Assembly: GCA_028554795.2 (NCBI GenBank)
Contig: CM068841.1
Location: forward strand, 24,113,308 to 24,177,307
Reading direction: 5' to 3'
Length of the DNA stretch: 64,000 bases
From: Sinohyriopsis cumingii
Lineage: Eukaryota > Mollusca > Bivalvia > Unionida > Unionidae
The position numbers and the translations under genes are program-made. The notes beneath the pieces were generated by a model. The model was given only the letters and a program-made list of their open reading frames with translations, did no database searches and was not told the origin of the DNA. Below are positions 58,370 through 64,000 of the stretch, one piece after another. How positions within the stretch are numbered: the first letter of the stretch is position 1; every line of letters begins with the position of its first letter.

Positions 58370-58600
58370 CTTCCTATGCACTTTAATTCACCCTTCCGAA
58401 AAAATTTTGAGGTGGATTTTGGTAGAAAAGCCTTGGGGTGTTTCGATTAGTGTGGCTAACATTCCCATCATAGCTATTTCTCGTGAGGAATTGAAAACAG
58501 GAATAAAAAATGATGAGTAAGGATAGCTTGTAAACCAACGCCATCTAGCACGATATCGTCGTTTTAAATGTAACGAAATGGAAGAGGACATCCGATGAGA
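58370..58600 (+). repeat. Dispersed element with GCCATCTAGC repeats, copy 2
   Basis: KILRWILVEKPWGVSIS, then TGATGAGTAAGG, then TGTAAACCAACGCCATCTAGC: the same order as the minus-strand copy at 24.7-25.1 kb. Confidence 0.65.
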
Positions 58601-59990
58601 GATCTCGACAGTCGACATGTTTGTTTAAAGTCTGCGTTGTTGTGCGCTCAAGCAACACGTTTTTCAGAACATGTGCATAAAGGGAGAAGCACACACGCAC
58701 ATATATTTCAATTATATTTCAATTTAATTGTTTTCAGTTTTAAATATTTTTTTAATTTTTTATTACATGCTATTGTAATATAACTTCATTCACTAGAGAT
58801 GATACTTTTTCCAGAAAAAAATTTGACCTTGACTTTGTTTTATAAACAAGCAAGTGTTGATCTAAATCCTGACTTTGATTCAACATTAGTAGCAACCACG
58901 TAAATAAGTTCAATTTTTATTTTTAAATGATTGGTTGTTGTCAAGGTCATGATGGGACTACCTTTTTAAGATGCAAACAATTATTTATTTGTTATTTCTT
59001 AGAGTAAATTGATTGTTTTTTGTCAGGGCGTACGTGATTTTTAACAAGTACCTAATTTATACGGGGTTCTGGAACATGATCGCGTGACCCCCTTTTTGCG
59101 TTTTAGAAGACGAAATAACCTGTGTTTTGGAGAGTTATTCTCAGTAGAGGCTGGGCTTTTTCATACACTGGAAGTTGTATGTTGTGCTGTTTTGAGTTAT
59201 TTAAAATTACTTGGATTCAAAAGGATTAATTCTTTTTTCCTGGAAAATACGTGTGCTCCTATGAAATTGTTGAATAAGGACAGCTTTTATAAAAATGTAT
59301 TCAGCTTTCCAAAACCGGAGTGATAATTCTTGTTTCTACAAGGAACTGTAGACTTTGATACTACAGATTACAGCATATGTCATCGTTTTCCATCTTGGAT
59401 TCTTCGTCGGGACTCGAACTTGAAATCATTAGAACATTTTGTTATTAGGACTTCAAAAATTTTATTCGTGGATTATTGTTCGATTATTTTTGGATTTGAT
59501 TCTTAAAACCGTAAGTTCATATTTTTTCAATTTTATAGAATTTTTCCAGGGAAATAAATTATTCTTTTTTCTTAAAGCTTGTTGTTATCACTCTTTCTTG
59601 TGTTACTGTTTATTCAACGAGCCTAAACACGTAACAATATATATAATCGTTCAGGTATCGTTGTAATCGTTAGGACAATTGTCATTTTTCCTAACAGAAT
59701 TGACACAAGTGAAGTAAACATGCTGATTTAAGTTTAGTCATCGTGACGTACTTTCATGATACTGAATATTTAGGACACGATTTTATCGTCTACATACAAA
59801 TTTTAAGGCTACTTGTTTAATATTATACCTGGTTGCTCGTGATATATTCTGAACCTGAAGTGAATAACGCCCATTTATTCGATAATTGCAAAACAGTTTC
59901 ACTGAAGAGCTAATTGAGGCGATCTCCGTACTCAGACTCAGTTAATTGATATGCTATACCTTGAAATCTCTGACCAATAATTGGCTAGTA

Positions 59991-60030
<40 letters not shown>

Positions 60031-60130
60031 TTTATCCAGATTGATGAGTAAAATCGTTTCGGTTCATACTAAATGGGATTTTATCTTAAGCGAGATCGGA
60101 CGAAGTGGATATGGCTATTTTTCCCTCTGT

Positions 60131-60260
<130 letters not shown>

Positions 60261-60854
60261 AGACAGTGACAGTCACAGAAAAGGAGAGAGAGAGAGAAAG
60301 TGAGAGAGAGAGGGTTGCAGTGTGTCTTCAGATTAAATCTTCACTTGACACAAATGTTGTAACTTCAGTATTCATTTAGAGCTATATTGACACATACAGA
60401 CGTATTTAAGTGGATATTTACATACATGCATATATAGATTTATTTTGCACTGTAGATTGTACGTGTATATTTATTGTTTCAATATCAAGTATCATTTTGC
60501 GCAATGAACAATTATGACTTTGACACAAGCTTTTACGCACGTGAAATGCTGATATAAAATGTTGTCCCTGTTGCGTATAAATACACTTATAAAAAAAAAA
60601 TTGCTCTCTAGCTTGAATACGTTATCTCATCAAACATCTCATGAATTTCCTTATGCTAGGATCCCATACCTCCCATGACTTTCCCACACAAGAGTAAATA
60701 GTTTTACTTAAGATCTTATTATCAGTCTGTGTGTGAATGTAAAAGAAAGCAACAAAAAGTGTAAGCGAAACGAGTATGGATAAGATCGGTAGGTAGTACG
60801 ATTATAAAATGTTGAATAGAAGAAGGAAATGGAGAGAATGCCAACATTGTTTGA

Positions 60855-60930
60855 AATGGAGGTAAGTACAGGTGAGCCTAACAGTGTTGTAAATGGAGGT
60901 AAGTACAGGTGAGCCTAACAGTGTTGTTAT
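60855..60930 (+). repeat. Tandem duplication of about 38 bp
   Basis: AATGGAGGTAAGTACAGGTG and GAGCCTAACAGTGTTG occur twice in succession without visible change. Confidence 0.9.
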
Positions 60931-61979
60931 ATATAATGTGAATGAGAAAGGGTGAACATTAACTCACACTCTACGATATAAGCTCTTCGAAAAGAAGGGA
61001 GATGGAGTGACGACAATGTTCACATCTCATGTGATTTATAGGAACTAAATAAAGCTACATTTTCATGCTTGCAAACATGAATGATGTCGCACGTTTTGTT
61101 TAACGCTGGCCACTTTCGTGACTTTGTATTGAAAGCAAATCACATTTAACACCATACCTTTATGATGCACCTACATTGCATACCAAAGTTATTTTCTGAT
61201 AAATATTATACAAATGATTGAAATTGAATATTGAATGACGCAGCATAGTAATGAAGCTGTGAGGCTTTAATATTCTTAAAAATACATATGCGATAACATG
61301 CGTCGCTACTGCAGCGCAAGTAGGATAAGATGATTCATTTTATTTACAATCGAGGTGAGTAAACAATTAACATATTTGTCATGTATTACATGATACAAAA
61401 ATATCTTGGTAATTATGCTGGAGGACAATGCTAGTCAATTGAAGAAAGAAATGAAAATTAACACAGAGAAAAAGAAAAGAAAAAACCTACAACAAGGCCA
61501 AGTTGCTGAGCAATGACCTGTCATTGCGTTTAAAATTATATTATACCAATGTAGAATATCCAATAAACCCTTGAATGGGGCCAGGATCACATGCACGCAT
61601 TTTATATGTACATATCAAAGAGAATGATCCATGATCTTACAAAGTAAAAATTTTAATATACAGTGATTCGAGAACAACCGAGAATAACGTACGTGGAAAT
61701 GTTGGTTAAAAATATATTATAAGACTGTGACTAAATTCGCAACGTTCCAGTCAGGAAAATCAAAATAAAAAATCAAGGAAAAGAAGATATTGAAACATTT
61801 GTCAGATTATTAAAGGACGATGAGATCTTAAGAAAAATCCCAGGGAGATACAAAGGGCTGTTCAGCATTTCAGAGCAGAAGCTATCATAAGGAACACAGA
61901 TATGTTCACATCCCACATAAAAAGTTATGTAACAATTATAGGAAATACATATGTCAGTTTATGTTGTGATGTATTAAGA

Positions 61980-62830
61980 CGTGTATGTATGAATGTATGT
62001 ATGTATGTATGTATGTATCTGGTGTTCGGGGTGCTCTGGGAGGGGTAGTACCTCTGTTGGGAGGGACTTCGTGCTCCTTCGGGAGTAGCTCGTCCACCTT
62101 TGGTCCACACCAGGCGCTCAGCTCTCACCTGTGGCTCCAAGCAGCTGTAGCATAGCATGTGCAGCGGTTACACCACGGCAACAGCTTCGACTGCCCGGCT
62201 AAACCAGGTTGAGGGTAGCCGACGGGCCTCAAACCCTCTGTGACTTAGGAGCTTGTCTATCCTTGCATGCAAAGCCAGCTTCGACAGATTGGGCGGAAGA
62301 GATCAACGGAGTGATCCAATGGCCACGAAGGCGAATCTGCAAACACTTTGTGGAGAGCGTAGAGTATAACAAGGCACGGAAGACGTCATGGTCATCCAAT
62401 GCAACCGAAGTAGTCCCCAGCCGTGACGAATCTTCTTACCACTGAGTTCCAACTACCAAGTCCGAGAGAGTGAGACTGTCTTTGTGTAAAGGCTGTTTCA
62501 CTTTAATCTCCTTCACGCACAGGTTATGTTGTGCACCTATCATTCATCCTCATCATCACACTCGTTTCTTACCTGTACCTACCAAAGTTCTACGACGATG
62601 GGCGACTGGCGATGCAATAGGTGGAGATGACCACTGTGAGTTGTAGTCAGAGACCTGTACATAGACGGCCCTTGGACAGGTGGTCGCTCTGCTCTGTACA
62701 CAAGGCAGCAGAACAGTTCGGCAGTATCCAGAGTGACTGGGCAGACCTTTTCAGGACAGCGCTGCTCACCCTGGATAGAGAGGGGCCTAGAAAAGGTGGC
62801 CTAAAATAGCCTGCCCGTCGATATCATCTC
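61980..62830. repeat. GC-richer block, probable dispersed repeat
   Basis: A (TATG)n tract (61982-62018) is followed by about 800 bp clearly richer in G and C than its surroundings, with sharp edges. Short ORFs on both strands match no family I recognise, and there is no promoter, splice or RT signature. A retroelement fragment is likelier than a gene. Confidence 0.4.
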
Positions 62831-63470
62831 GGAACAACAACCGGCCATTTGACAAATAAAACAAGATTTACATTACTTGGAAATATCATTTTTAATTTCC
62901 GTTCAACAAGAACGATGGAAAATCTCGTGATAAGTCTTAACAATTCTTAAATCACCAAACAAATTTCGTGGGCTAAAATAAAGATTTTCCTATTTAAACG
63001 ACTTAGAAACTATAATTTATCTCACGCACCACTTATCGCCAGCGGTACCTCAGGTGGTCTCCATTTCTCATAATTACCCCCATTTTCCACAAAATAGCTC
63101 TCTGAAACAAAAACTAGATCTCAGGATATTGTTCTTGTTCTGCCCTGATGGACCTTCTTGTATCATCATGATTAGATTGCAGAGAATGCATAGTAAAAAG
63201 AAGATCATGTGATCAATATCTCTCTCTTGGGACCGGAAAACGTATTTTCCATTACCCTTTTTTGTGATAAGCTGGTTGTGTTACGTTTGATTAATAGCAG
63301 TGAAAAGCCGTTAGAATTTAGCAATATTTGTGCAAAAGTTAAGAATGATAATTGACATGCATTTCTAGCGGAAATGTGTTTTATATCAAGATCATAACAC
63401 AAATGACGAGTTAGGTTATACTTGTAAGATTAGCCGCTGAAAATAACGATAACAAACATTTAAACTTTAA

Positions 63471-63594
63471 AATAATAATAATAATAATAATAATAACTAT
63501 TATTATTATTAGTAGTAGTAGTAGTAGTAGTAGTAGTATTTTATTATTATTATTATTATTATTATTAATTAATTAATTAATTAATTAATTAATT
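63471..63594. repeat. (TAA)n/(TAT)n/(TAG)n/(TTAA)n composite microsatellite
   Basis: Successive trinucleotide blocks TAA, TTA, GTA, TTA, then about seven TTAA units. Confidence 0.95.
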
Positions 63595-64000
63595 CTCCAA
63601 AGACACAGTGACAGATATATCTGAGTTTGTCACACAAAAAAGAAATTTAAACATTCGAATGTAATTATAAGACTTTATTTTTCTTATGGTATCACTACAC
63701 TAATCGTGACACCATGTTCTTATTGCATACTGTTTTATATTTCTCTTTCTTTCGTCTTTAAACTTACGAGTCATCGAAATGTGTTACTTGCATTCAGATG
63801 AAAACAGTTTTTAAACCTATAAATACAATTTTTTTAAATTATTGCTGTTCCGGAAAGGTTTGTTGCTCTAAAACTTCCAATTATTTCAATCGACAACAAA
63901 GGTTTGCAGAAATAGTAACCTAACCGATGCTGATATTTTAATATGTTCTGTCCATTTGTGTGCATACTATAAAGTGGGATAGTCCTGGTACCTTTTTACC

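Noticed and set aside
59400-59440. A tRNA-like B box on the minus strand (GTTCGAGTCC)
   Set aside because: No matching box A at the right distance and no SINE body.

Overview
The window is AT-rich invertebrate DNA with long introns, dense microsatellites (GTAT, TAA, TA, CT and CA classes), tRNA-derived SINEs, decayed DNA transposons and LINE debris. Nothing in it looks bacterial: the one convincing gene is split by canonical GT-AG introns. The SINE tails, the (TATG)n arrays and the peroxidase type suggest a mollusc, probably a cephalopod. That placement rests on family knowledge and was not tested by any search.

Layout. 1-15.4 kb: no supported gene; tandem and dispersed repeats, a 45-bp minisatellite, a diverged segmental duplication and a reverse-transcriptase relic. 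15.4-17.8 kb: a complete DNA transposon with terminal inverted repeats (TIRs), TA target duplications and a transposase-like ORF broken by one frameshift. 18.7-20.4 kb: a second, decayed copy on the minus strand. 23.7-48.0 kb: a secreted animal haem peroxidase on the plus strand. I assembled 14 coding exons, 786 codons in frame throughout, preceded by a TATA-associated leader exon and followed by a poly(A) signal. 48-52 kb: repeats only. 51.9-57.1 kb: remains of a second, much older peroxidase copy, rearranged by what looks like one inversion and split by a third transposon copy. 57.1-64 kb: repeats, a palindromic compound microsatellite and a GC-richer repeat.

The most unusual structure is inside the peroxidase. 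A 4.9-kb segment carrying two adjacent exons (C and D, including the distal-histidine exon) is present twice in tandem, almost identical. Exon phases show the pairs cannot both be used: C1-D1-C2-D2 shifts frame, while using one pair, C1 with D2, or C1-D1-D2 keeps it. The duplication is either a very recent tandem event, giving mutually exclusive cassettes, or an assembly artefact. The predicted enzyme keeps the distal Asp-His-Asp, catalytic Arg, calcium loop, proximal His and its Asn partner, but has Val-Val where mammalian family members carry the Glu-Met that bonds to haem.
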